Below are positions 43,861 to 52,054 of a stretch of 64,000 nt of DNA, in pieces; position 1 is the first letter of the stretch; each line of letters opens with the position of its first letter. The stretch is taken from positions 45,906 through 109,905 of the forward strand of contig NZ_BKDJ01000010.1 in assembly GCF_008580665.1 (NCBI RefSeq). The letters run 5' to 3'. A program made the position numbers and the translations under genes. The stretch is from Zafaria cholistanensis. GTDB lineage: Bacteria > Actinomycetota > Actinomycetes > Actinomycetales > Micrococcaceae. The notes beneath the pieces were generated by a model. That model had not been told where the DNA came from and ran no database searches. It was given only the letters and a program-made list of their open reading frames with translations.

Positions 43861-46800
43861 GCATCGAGTTCACCCTGCCGTTTGGCGAGGCCGTCAACCC
43901 CGGCCAGCACCGCCTGAGCCGGATCCAGGTCATCAACTGGGGCACCTTCCACGGACGCCACAGCCTGTACGTGGACCGGTTGGGGACGCTGCTCACCGGC
44001 CAGCCGGGCGTGGGCAAGTCCACGCTCTTCGACGGCATCGGCCACATCTTCCACGCGGCCCCGCGGCTGAACGAGTCCGCCCACGAGGCCTCCACCCGCA
44101 AGGACCGCCGCACCACCTACTCCTACATGCGCGGGCGCCGCTTCAAGACCGAGGCCGGCACCCTGTACCAGCGCCCGGGCGCCACCTGGAGCGCGATCGC
44201 GCTGGTCTACGAGGACGGGCTGGGCGGTCAGGTCTGCCTGGCCGCGCTGTTCGACCTGCCCGCCAACGGGCTCGAGGGCCAGGTCGGCAAGCACTACGTG
44301 ATGGGCGACGGGCCGCTGGACACCGAGGCGCTGGAGACCCACGGCTCCCGCCGCTTCTCCCCCTCCTCGCTGCAGAAGGTGCTGCCCGGTTTCGAGGCCT
44401 TCGACGTGCACCGCGCCTTCGCCGAGCGCTTCCGCCGCCGCCTGGGCATCGACAATGACAAAGCCTTCCAGCTGCTGCGCACGCTGCAGAACGGCAAGGG
44501 CCTGGACAAGGGCGTCAACCAGTTCTTCCGCTACGAGGTGCTGGAGGTCCCGGCCACCCTCAAGGCCGCCGCCGGCGCCGTGGAGGACTTTTCCCACCTG
44601 CGCGGCATCCACCGCCAGCTGGAGGAGGCCCGCGCCCAGCGCGACGCCCTGGAACTGGTTCCGGACCAGTACGCCCGCCACTGCGAACTGGCCGCCGCGC
44701 TGGAGCGCAACGCCGGGCTGGCCTCCGTCCAGCTGCCGCTGCTGCGTGAGCACCTGGCCGCGCAGCTGCTCGGTACCGAGTCCGCCCGGCTGGCCGCGGA
44801 ACTGGGGCAGAACTACGCTGACATCGCCGCCGCCGCCGAAGACAAGGCTGCGCTGGAGGAGCGCGTGCGCTCGCTGCAGGAACAGCACGACTCGCACGGC
44901 GGGCAGGCCGTCCAGGCGCTGGAGCGGGAACTGGAGACCGCCCGCGCCCGCTACGCCGAGCGGGAGAACACCGCCGCCGCGCTGCGCGCCCAAATGGAGG
45001 GCGTGGGGGTGCCGCTGACGTGGTCCGCTTCCGGGCTGGAGGCGGCCCGGCGGCAGGCCGCGGTGTCCGCCGAGACGCTCGAGGGCGTCGCCAAGGACGC
45101 CAGGACCATGGAGTACGAGGCCATGGCCTCGTCCATGGAAGCCCGCGAACGCGGGCGCAAGCTGCGCGCGGAGATTGAGTCCTACGCCAAGCGCGGCTCC
45201 AACATCGACGGCGCCTCCGCCGCCGCGCGCCGGCACATTGCCGCCGAAACCGGCATCGACGTCGAACACCTGCCCTTCGGGGGCGAACTGGTGGACATCG
45301 CCCCCGGCCACGGCCCGTGGCGTCCGGCCGCGGAGAAGGCGCTGCGCACCCTGGCCACCACGCTGCTGGTGCGCGGGGAGGACCTCAAGGCCGTCACCCG
45401 GGCCATCGACGGGCTGGAGGGCTTCGGCCGGCTGCGCTGGATGGACATCTCCCGCGTCCCGCGCGCGGTGGAACCCGGACCGGCGGATTTGGTCACGAAG
45501 CTGGAGTTCAAGAAGTCCGACGCCGGCGCCTGGCTGCGCGCGAAGATCGCCGCCGACTACGGGTTCGCCTGCGTCGAGTCCGACTCCGGCCTGCACATCC
45601 ACGACAAGGCCATCTCGCTGGCCGGCACCATCAAGGCCGGCCGCGGCACGTACGAGCGCGACACCCGCGCGATCGCCGCCTCCGACTACCTGCTGGGCTT
45701 CACCAACCAGGAGAAGATCAACGAACTGCAGGCCCGGGCCGCCGCGCTGGCGGCCGAGGAGCGGGACGCGGAGGAGCTGGCCCTCGAGCGCAGCCGCGCC
45801 AAGGAGAACCTGGCCGAACGCCTGGCCTCCCTGCGCTTCCTTGCCGCGGACAAGCGCCCCTTCTCCACCCTGGATTCGACCGCGCAGGCGGCCGCGGTGG
45901 CCGACCTGGAGCAGCGCATCGCCGAGGCCATGGACTCCAGCACCGACCTCGCCGCGCTGCGCGCCACCCTGGCCGAGGCGCGCACCCGGCTGGAGGCCGC
46001 CGTCGGGCGCCTGGCGGTCCTGCGCAGCGAGACTTCCGCGCTGGAGCGCCGCTCCGGCGCCGCCGAGTCCCAGCTCAAGGCGGCCCTGCAGCGCAGCGCC
46101 GCCGGCGCGCCCGAGGCATCCGCCACCGAGGAGCTGCACCGCCACCCGGCGCTGGCCGGGGTGGTGGAGCGGATCCAGGCCGCCGAGCCCATCACCGTGG
46201 CGGAGTTGGACGCGGCCGTGGCCGCCGCCGCGCTGGCCTTCGGCGAGGAGGCCGCCGGGCTGCGCCAGGCCCAGTTCGCCACCGAGACCGCGCTGACGGA
46301 CACCTTCAAGCAGTTCGCCCGCGACTTCGGCCCCGCCGCATCCGCGTCCTTCGGAACCGGCGTCGAGGCGGCCCCGCACTTCGTGGCCCTCTACCGGGGC
46401 ATCCTCCAGGAGGGCCTGCCCCAGCGCGAGGAGGAGTTCCGCGAGTACTTCTCCAACCGCTCCTACGAGCGCTTCTCCGACCTGCTGCAGCTGCTGGAGG
46501 AGGAACGCCGGGCCATCGGCGAGCGCATCCTGCCGCTGAACCAGATCCTCGCCGACGTGCCCTTCGAGCACGGCTCCCGGCTGGCCCTGGAGGTGCGCAC
46601 CACCGTTCCGGACGAGGCCCGCGACTTCCGTGCCGCGCTGAAGAGCGCCCTTGGCAACGCGTACACCCGACGCGGTGCCGACCACATGAGCGCCAGCTAC
46701 CGCGAACTGGAGAAGCTGGTGGACGCCCTGGACGACTCCTCCCGCCAGTCCTGGCGGGACACCGTGCTGGATGTGCGCCAGCACGTGACCATCTCCTGCA

Positions 46801-47186
46801 ACGAGCACAAACCCGGCGGCGAGGTGGAGACCGGACTGGAGCCGGGCACGCTCTCCGGCGGTGAAGGCCAGCGCTTCACCTCCTTCATCATGGGCGCGGC
46901 CCTGGCCTACCAGCTGGGCTTTGCGGCGCAGGGGTTCACCACCTACGGCACCGTGATGATTGACGAGGCGTTCATCCAGGCCAACTCCGAGTACGCGGCC
47001 GCCGGCATCAACGCGCTGCAGGAGTTCGGGTTCCAGCTGCTCCTGGCCGCCCCGGAGGACAAGATCGACCTCTCCCGGCACCTGGGATCGGTGACGGACA
47101 TCGTCAAGCACCCGGGCTCCAACGTGTCCGGATTCGTCGAGACCGGCCTCTCCCCCGCCATCGCCACCGACATCGTGCTGCGCTGA
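43857..47186 (+). CDS. jetC: JetC / MksB-like SMC ATPase
   Basis: 1109 residues from GTG 43857. SMC-type ATPase: Walker A GQPGVGKST (residues 48-56), two long coiled-coil arms (about 230-420 and 610-800) around a hinge region, then the signature LSGGEGQRF (about 998) and Walker B TVMIDEAF (about 1030), followed by QLLLAAPEDKI. All motifs needed for ATP binding and hydrolysis are intact. In Wadjet type I the next gene is jetD, a TOPRIM nuclease; here it is a multicopper oxidase that begins at the last base of the jetC stop codon. Confidence 0.92.
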   Translation: MSIEFTLPFGEAVNPGQHRLSRIQVINWGTFHGRHSLYVDRLGTLLTGQPGVGKSTLFDGIGHIFHAAPRLNESAHEASTRKDRRTTYSYMRGRRFKTEAGTLYQRPGATWSAIALVYEDGLGGQVCLAALFDLPANGLEGQVGKHYVMGDGPLDTEALETHGSRRFSPSSLQKVLPGFEAFDVHRAFAERFRRRLGIDNDKAFQLLRTLQNGKGLDKGVNQFFRYEVLEVPATLKAAAGAVEDFSHLRGIHRQLEEARAQRDALELVPDQYARHCELAAALERNAGLASVQLPLLREHLAAQLLGTESARLAAELGQNYADIAAAAEDKAALEERVRSLQEQHDSHGGQAVQALERELETARARYAERENTAAALRAQMEGVGVPLTWSASGLEAARRQAAVSAETLEGVAKDARTMEYEAMASSMEARERGRKLRAEIESYAKRGSNIDGASAAARRHIAAETGIDVEHLPFGGELVDIAPGHGPWRPAAEKALRTLATTLLVRGEDLKAVTRAIDGLEGFGRLRWMDISRVPRAVEPGPADLVTKLEFKKSDAGAWLRAKIAADYGFACVESDSGLHIHDKAISLAGTIKAGRGTYERDTRAIAASDYLLGFTNQEKINELQARAAALAAEERDAEELALERSRAKENLAERLASLRFLAADKRPFSTLDSTAQAAAVADLEQRIAEAMDSSTDLAALRATLAEARTRLEAAVGRLAVLRSETSALERRSGAAESQLKAALQRSAAGAPEASATEELHRHPALAGVVERIQAAEPITVAELDAAVAAAALAFGEEAAGLRQAQFATETALTDTFKQFARDFGPAASASFGTGVEAAPHFVALYRGILQEGLPQREEEFREYFSNRSYERFSDLLQLLEEERRAIGERILPLNQILADVPFEHGSRLALEVRTTVPDEARDFRAALKSALGNAYTRRGADHMSASYRELEKLVDALDDSSRQSWRDTVLDVRQHVTISCNEHKPGGEVETGLEPGTLSGGEGQRFTSFIMGAALAYQLGFAAQGFTTYGTVMIDEAFIQANSEYAAAGINALQEFGFQLLLAAPEDKIDLSRHLGSVTDIVKHPGSNVSGFVETGLSPAIATDIVLR

Positions 47187-48733
47187 TGCCCTCCCGGCGC
47201 GCGTTCCTGGCGCTGGCCGGCGGGGCGGTCCTGGCGGGCGGCGGCGCCGCGCTGTCCGCGGGGGCGCTGTCCGCCGGCGGGTTGGACCACGCCGGGGACG
47301 GCGGCGGCGGCGAGGCCTTCGCGACGCCCCTGGCCATCCCTCCGCTGGCGGAGGGGCGGGTCGCCGGAGGGGTGCGCTCTTTCCGGCTGGAGGCCCGGTC
47401 CGGGCTCACCGAACTGGTGCCCGGGGTCCGCTTCCGGACCATGGGCTACAACGGCACCTTCCTGGGGCCCACGCTGCGCGCCGCGCGCGGGGAAAGGGTG
47501 CGCGTGGCGGTGTCCAACGGGCTCACCCTCCCCACCACCGCGCACTGGCACGGGATGTGCCTGCCCGCGGCGCAGGACGGGACACCGCACCAGCCGATTT
47601 CCCGCGGGCGGACCTGGACCGCGGAATGGACCATCGACCAGCCCGCGGCGACCCTCTGGTACCACCCGCACCCGCACGGGCAGACCGAGGGGCAGGTGGT
47701 GCGCGGCCTGGCCGGGCTGTTCCTGGTCGAGGAAGCGCCCGGCGGCGCCGGTTCGGCCGGGCTGCCGTCCGAGTATGGGGTGGACGACGTCCCGCTCATC
47801 CTGCAGGACGTGGCCGTGGCCTCCGGAGGCAGGGCAGAGGGCGGACGCGTGCAGGCGCCGGTGGGGCGGTTGGGCAACACGGTGCTGGTGAACGGCACGC
47901 ACCAGGCGCACTTTTCCGCCTCGACGCCGCTGGTGCGCCTGCGGGTGCTCAATGCCTCCTCCGCCCGCTGCTACAACCTGGGGCTGAAGGGCGGCGGACG
48001 GCTCTGGCTGGTGGGCACCGACGGCGGCCTGGTGCCGGAGCCGGCCGCGCTGGAGCGGGTGCTGCTGTCCCCCGGCGAGCGCGCGGAAGTCCTGGTGGAA
48101 CTGGCCTCCGGCACCGACGTGGTGCTGCGGTCCTTCGCGCACGACCTCGGCATGGCCACCGGCGATGAGCGGCTCGGGGGCGCCCGGGACGAGTTCGACC
48201 TGCTGCGGATCAGCGCCCCGGCCGGCGCCCCCGCCGGAGCGGAGGTTCCGGCGTCGCTGCCTGCCCCGGAGGCGGCCGCGCTGATGGCGGCGGGCCTGGC
48301 GGTGGGCACCACCGTGCGCACCTTTGACCTGGGCGGGAGGTCCATCAACGGCGCTGTCCTGGCGATGGACCGGATCGACCTGGCCGTCCCGGCCGGAGCC
48401 GTGGAGCTGTGGCGGGTCGCCAACGGCTCGGACCGCGCCCACAACTTCCACGTCCACGGCGTGCAGTTCCTGGTGCGGCCGGCCGCCGGGGACCATGACG
48501 GCGCGGGAATAACCGCCCGGCTGGGCTGGAAGGACACCGTCCTGGTGCGCCCGGGCGAGAGTGTGGACCTGGTGGTTCCTTTCGGGAAGCACGCCGATGC
48601 GGACGTGCCCTACATGTACCACTGCCACCTGCTCTGGCATGAGGACCAGGGCATGATGGGCCAGTTCACGGTCGTGGAGCCGGGCACCGGGGCGGCGGCC
48701 CCCGCCCCGCCGGCTGCGGCCCCGCACCACTAG
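47186..48733 (+). CDS. Multicopper oxidase (Tat-exported)
   Basis: 515 residues. ATG at 47186 shares its A with the jetC TGA (TGATG). A Tat signal (SRRAFLALAGG) precedes three cupredoxin domains. Copper ligands are complete: AHWHG (about 120), YHPHPHG (about 160), HNFHVHG (about 420), and the type-1 site HCHLLWHEDQGMMG (about 478). Such enzymes oxidise metals or phenols outside the membrane (CueO-like). It has no known link with SMC complexes; its place in the operon is unexpected. The gene ends in a tandem repeat. Confidence 0.92.
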   Translation: MPSRRAFLALAGGAVLAGGGAALSAGALSAGGLDHAGDGGGGEAFATPLAIPPLAEGRVAGGVRSFRLEARSGLTELVPGVRFRTMGYNGTFLGPTLRAARGERVRVAVSNGLTLPTTAHWHGMCLPAAQDGTPHQPISRGRTWTAEWTIDQPAATLWYHPHPHGQTEGQVVRGLAGLFLVEEAPGGAGSAGLPSEYGVDDVPLILQDVAVASGGRAEGGRVQAPVGRLGNTVLVNGTHQAHFSASTPLVRLRVLNASSARCYNLGLKGGGRLWLVGTDGGLVPEPAALERVLLSPGERAEVLVELASGTDVVLRSFAHDLGMATGDERLGGARDEFDLLRISAPAGAPAGAEVPASLPAPEAAALMAAGLAVGTTVRTFDLGGRSINGAVLAMDRIDLAVPAGAVELWRVANGSDRAHNFHVHGVQFLVRPAAGDHDGAGITARLGWKDTVLVRPGESVDLVVPFGKHADADVPYMYHCHLLWHEDQGMMGQFTVVEPGTGAAAPAPPAAAPHH

Positions 48734-48805
48734 CCGCCCCGCATCACTAACTGCCCGCACCACTAGCCGCCCCGCATCACTAACTGCCCGCACCACTAAC
48801 CGCCC
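48724..48805. repeat. 33-bp tandem repeat (2.5 copies) over the end of the oxidase gene
   Basis: Perfect 33-base copies at 48724-48756 and 48757-48789, then a 16-base partial copy with one change. The first copy includes the last codons and the TAG stop of the multicopper oxidase. Confidence 0.9.
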
Positions 48806-48941
48806 ACGCTCTGCCGGACCCCGTGTTTGGATGGGCCGGTGGGTCTAGGCTGTGGTGGTAAGGGACTGCGGATGGCAGGTCCGCGGATCGCAGGGGGACC
48901 CGCGGAGATACAGCGGAGACGGGCACCGGGAAGGGTTGGAC

Positions 48942-49559
48942 ATGAGGAAACCATTCGAGGCGGCCGGCCCGGCGCCTGGCCTTCCCGCCGGGACGCCCGC
49001 CTCCCTGCCCGCCTCCTTGCACGCGCCGCTGGAGGACGCCGCGGCCGGCGCCGGGATCCCGGACATCGCCTACACCACCGTCTCTACCCCGATCGGGGAC
49101 CTGCTGCTGGCCGCAACCGGCCGCGGGCTCCTCCGGGTCGCTTTCCCCGGGGAGGACCACGACGCCGTCCTGCACCGCCTGGCCGAACGGGCCGGTCCGC
49201 GCATCCTGCGCTCCCCGCGCCGCCTGGAGGAGGCCGCGCGCCAACTCGACGAGTACTTCACCGGCCGCCGCCGCCACTTCGACCTGCCGCTGGACCGTTC
49301 CCTGTCCGCGGGGTTCCGGCTCACCGTGCTGGAACACCTCTCCGGGATCGGCTTCGGCCGCACGGAGTCCTATGCGGAGGTCGCGCGCCGGGTGGGCCAC
49401 GCCAGGGCCGTGCGCGCGGTCGGCTCCGCCTGCGCCACCAACCCGCTGCCCGTCGTCGTCCCCTGCCACCGGGTGCTGCGCACGGACGGAAGCCTGGGCG
49501 GATACCTGGGCGGGCTCGCGGCCAAGACCGCCCTGCTGGAGCTGGAGGCTGCGGCGTGA
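48942..49559 (+). CDS. ogt: Methylated-DNA-protein cysteine methyltransferase
   Basis: 205 residues from ATG 48942. Suicide repair protein that takes the alkyl group from O6-alkylguanine onto its Cys in PCHRV (about residues 177-181). Also seen are FGRTESYAEVARRVGHARAV and LGGYLGGLAAKTALLELE, which complete the DNA-binding and active-site region. It has an Ala-rich extension of about 40 residues at the N-terminus. First gene of an alkylation-repair operon, overlapping alkB by GTGA. Confidence 0.93.
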   Translation: MRKPFEAAGPAPGLPAGTPASLPASLHAPLEDAAAGAGIPDIAYTTVSTPIGDLLLAATGRGLLRVAFPGEDHDAVLHRLAERAGPRILRSPRRLEEAARQLDEYFTGRRRHFDLPLDRSLSAGFRLTVLEHLSGIGFGRTESYAEVARRVGHARAVRAVGSACATNPLPVVVPCHRVLRTDGSLGGYLGGLAAKTALLELEAAA

Positions 49560-50281
49560 GCGCACTCTTCGGGGACGAGCTGCTGGCCCGGCCGCGCCGG
49601 GAGCTTGCCCCGGGGGCGGTGCATGTGCCCGGCTGGCTCACCCTGCGGCAGCAGGCCTGGATCGTGGACCGCTTCCGCGAATGGTCGGCCGGTCCGGTCC
49701 CGGCGCGGGCGGCCCGGATCGGTGGTCACCCGATGTCCGTGCGCACCGTCTGCCTGGGCTGGCACTGGCAGCCCTACCGGTACACCCGCGAGGCCACCGA
49801 CGTGAACGGTGCCCGCGTGCTGCCGGTCCCGGAGTGGCTGGTGCGGCTGGGCCGCCGGGCCGTGGCGGAGGCGTACGGCGGCGACGCCGCCGGCTACGTG
49901 CCGGACGCCGCACTGGTGAACCACTACGGTGTGGACCGCAACGGCGATATGGCGAAGATGGGCATGCACCAGGACAAGGACGAGCTCTCCCGGGAGCCGG
50001 TGGTGTCCCTCTCCATCGGAGACTCCTGCCTGTTCCGCTTCGGGAACACCGAAACCCGGACCCGCCCGTACACCGACGTGGAACTTCGCTCCGGAGACCT
50101 GTTCGTGTTCGGCGGACCCTCGCGGCTCGCGTACCACGCGGTGCCCAAGGTGTTTCCCGGCACCGCGCCGGAAGGGTGCGGACTGGAAGGACCTAATCCG
50201 TTCGAAGGCGGAGGCAGGATCAACATCACGCTGCGCACCACCGGACTGGAGGCCTCCCCGGCCCCCGGGGGCACCCCGTGA
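49556..50281 (+). CDS. alkB: AlkB-type DNA dioxygenase
   Basis: 241 residues from GTG 49556, overlapping the ogt stop. Fe(II)/2-oxoglutarate dioxygenase that removes methyl groups from N1-methyladenine and N3-methylcytosine. Metal ligands: His and Asp in MHQDKDE (about 137) and His in AYHAVPKV (about 194); 2-oxoglutarate-binding Arg residues in RINITLR near the C-terminus. NHYGVDRNGDMAKMG matches the family's substrate loop. Overlaps the next gene (tag) as GTGA. Confidence 0.93.
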   Translation: MSALFGDELLARPRRELAPGAVHVPGWLTLRQQAWIVDRFREWSAGPVPARAARIGGHPMSVRTVCLGWHWQPYRYTREATDVNGARVLPVPEWLVRLGRRAVAEAYGGDAAGYVPDAALVNHYGVDRNGDMAKMGMHQDKDELSREPVVSLSIGDSCLFRFGNTETRTRPYTDVELRSGDLFVFGGPSRLAYHAVPKVFPGTAPEGCGLEGPNPFEGGGRINITLRTTGLEASPAPGGTP

Positions 50282-50928
50282 GCGGGGCATCTGTGCCCGC
50301 GGAAGAGGCCTCCGGCGTCGTGCCCCGGGAGGAGGACTCCGGCATCGTGCTCGGGGAGGACGGGCTCGCCCGGCCGGCGTGGGCCAGCCGGGACCCGCTG
50401 CTGCGCGAGTACTACGACACCGAGTGGGGCATGCCCGTGCGCGACGAGCGGGGCATGTACGAGCGCCTGAGCCTCGAGGCGTTCCAGGCCGGCCTGTCCT
50501 GGGTGACCATCCTGCGCAAGCGGCCGGCGTTCCGCGCCGCGTTCGGCGGCTTCCGCCCCGAAACCGTGGCCGCGTTCGGCGAGGAGGACGTGGAGCGGCT
50601 GATGGCAGACCCGGGGATCGTGCGCAACCGGGCCAAGATCCGGGCCGCGATCACCAATGCCCGGGCGACGATCGCGTTGCGGGACGAGGGCGGGCTGGCG
50701 GATTTCGTGTGGTCCTTCCGGCCCGAATCGACGCCCGCGCCCCGAAGCATGGCCGAGGTGCCCACCACCTCGCCCGAATCGGTGGCCCTTTCCAAGGCGC
50801 TGCGCGGAAAAGGCTTCGCGTTCGTGGGCCCCACGACGATGTTCGCCCTTATGGAGGCCACCGGCATCGTGGACACCCACCTGGTGGGCAGCCACCGCCG
50901 CGGAACCTCCGGAGTCTGGCCCCGGTGA
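50278..50928 (+). CDS. tag: DNA-3-methyladenine glycosylase I
   Basis: 216 residues from GTG 50278. Base-excision enzyme for 3-methyladenine. Family marks: EYYDTEWGMPVRDERGMYER, FQAGLSWVTILRKRPAFR and GIVRNRAKIRAAITNA. The zinc-binding Cys and His of E. coli Tag appear to be replaced (AWASRDPLLREYYD in place of the N-terminal Cys and His; VGSHRR in place of the C-terminal Cys), so this copy probably lacks the zinc snap. Last gene of the ogt-alkB-tag operon, which covers three kinds of alkylation damage. Confidence 0.9.
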   Translation: MSGASVPAEEASGVVPREEDSGIVLGEDGLARPAWASRDPLLREYYDTEWGMPVRDERGMYERLSLEAFQAGLSWVTILRKRPAFRAAFGGFRPETVAAFGEEDVERLMADPGIVRNRAKIRAAITNARATIALRDEGGLADFVWSFRPESTPAPRSMAEVPTTSPESVALSKALRGKGFAFVGPTTMFALMEATGIVDTHLVGSHRRGTSGVWPR

Positions 50929-50993
50929 CCCGCAGGGGCCGGGAGCGGCCGGTGCCCGGGCGCTTCCGGCCCTCAGAACCCAGCCCTCAGAAC

Positions 50994-51839
50994 TCAGCCC
51001 TCAGGGAAGATCTGCCCGACCACCTCGCGCTTTTCCGCCTGGAACTCGTCCTCGGCCCGGCCGTAGGCCCAGTAGGCGGACAGTGACAGCTGCCTGCGGT
51101 CCACCGCGCGCTCCTCGGTGAGGTACCGGCGCAGGGTCTTCATGACCTCGCGCTCGCCGTGGGCGAAGACCTGCACCCGTCCCCCGCGCCAGGTGCCGGC
51201 CCGGACCGCGGCGGCGAGCACGGTGGATTCCGGGCTGAACTTTCCGCGGTGCAGCCAGCGCAGGTCGATGCCGGCGGGAGCGGCAAGCTCCAGCTCGTCC
51301 TCCGGCCCCGACACCTCCAGGTAGGCGACGCCCACGGCATCCTCCGGCAGGGCCTCCAGCACGGCGCCAATCGCCGGCAGCGCGGACTCGTCGCCGGCCA
51401 GCAGGTGCCAGTCGGCGTCCGGGTCCGGCGCGTACATGCCGCCGGGCCCGCTGAAGCAGACCTTCTCCCCCGGCTGGGCGGCCGCGGCCCACGGCCCGGC
51501 GATGCCCTCGTCGCCATGGACCACGAAGTCGATCTGCAGGGTGCGGGCGGCCTGGTCGACGCGGCGCACGGTGTAGGTGCGGCGGACCGGCACGGCCTCC
51601 GGCCCCAGTGACCCGCGCAGCGCCTCGAGGTCGTAGGGCGGCTCCAGCCCCAGCGCGGGGTCGGCGAAGAGAAGCTTGATGTACTTGTCGGTGGCGGCCT
51701 TGTCCTGGAACCCCGCGAAGCCTTCCCCGCCCAGGGTCAGCCGGACCATGTGGGCGCTGAGGCGTTCGGTGGCCAGCACCTCAAGCACCACCTGCGGGCG
51801 GGCGGGGCGGGGCGTGCGGGCGGTGGGTGCTGCGGTCAT
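50994..51839 (-). CDS. Siderophore-interacting FAD-binding reductase
   Basis: 281 residues from ATG 51839. FAD-binding motif VRRTYTVRRVDQ, then GDEGIAGPWAAAAQPGE and LAGDESALPAIGAVLEALP, as in ViuB/SIP proteins that reduce ferric siderophores with NADPH. C-terminal SAYWAYGRAEDEFQAEKRE is the usual ending of this family. Downstream of an IdeR-like box, so probably induced by iron limitation. Neighbour of an MFS gene on the same strand but separated by 215 bases. Confidence 0.92.
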   Translation of the reverse strand: MTAAPTARTPRPARPQVVLEVLATERLSAHMVRLTLGGEGFAGFQDKAATDKYIKLLFADPALGLEPPYDLEALRGSLGPEAVPVRRTYTVRRVDQAARTLQIDFVVHGDEGIAGPWAAAAQPGEKVCFSGPGGMYAPDPDADWHLLAGDESALPAIGAVLEALPEDAVGVAYLEVSGPEDELELAAPAGIDLRWLHRGKFSPESTVLAAAVRAGTWRGGRVQVFAHGEREVMKTLRRYLTEERAVDRRQLSLSAYWAYGRAEDEFQAEKREVVGQIFPEG

Positions 51840-51886
51840 GGCGGGTCCTGTTCGCGGGCGGCGGGCGGGGATGCTTGGGAAACGGG

Positions 51887-51903
51887 GGTAAGGGTTGCCT
51901 AAA
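51887..51903 (-). promoter_or_regulatory. IdeR/DtxR-like iron box
   Basis: On the minus strand TTTAGGCAACCCTTACC lies about 50 bases before the siderophore-interacting gene. It shares the TTAGG and TTACC ends of DtxR/IdeR boxes, with mismatches inside. Iron repression of this gene is known in related bacteria. Confidence 0.45.
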
Positions 51904-52054
51904 GCGTTGCTCCCCAGCCAATCCCACTCCGGCCCGCGAAGCAACTTGCGCGACGCCGGCGCAGGACCCGCACGCAACAGGATCCGCACGCCAGCCCCTG
52001 CCACCCGGAGCCCGCAAACCGGGGCCCGCGAACCGGACCCGGCAGGGTGCCGGC

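Noticed and set aside
43791..47111. Very long open frame on the minus strand opposite jetC (1106 codons)
   Set aside because: It mirrors jetC codon for codon, is dominated by Gly, Gln, Val, Leu and Arg with no domain motif, and arises because high-GC third positions remove stops on the opposite strand.
47186..48733. Possibility that the gene after jetC is a divergent jetD
   Set aside because: It has a Tat signal and all copper-ligand motifs of a multicopper oxidase, and no TOPRIM motif.
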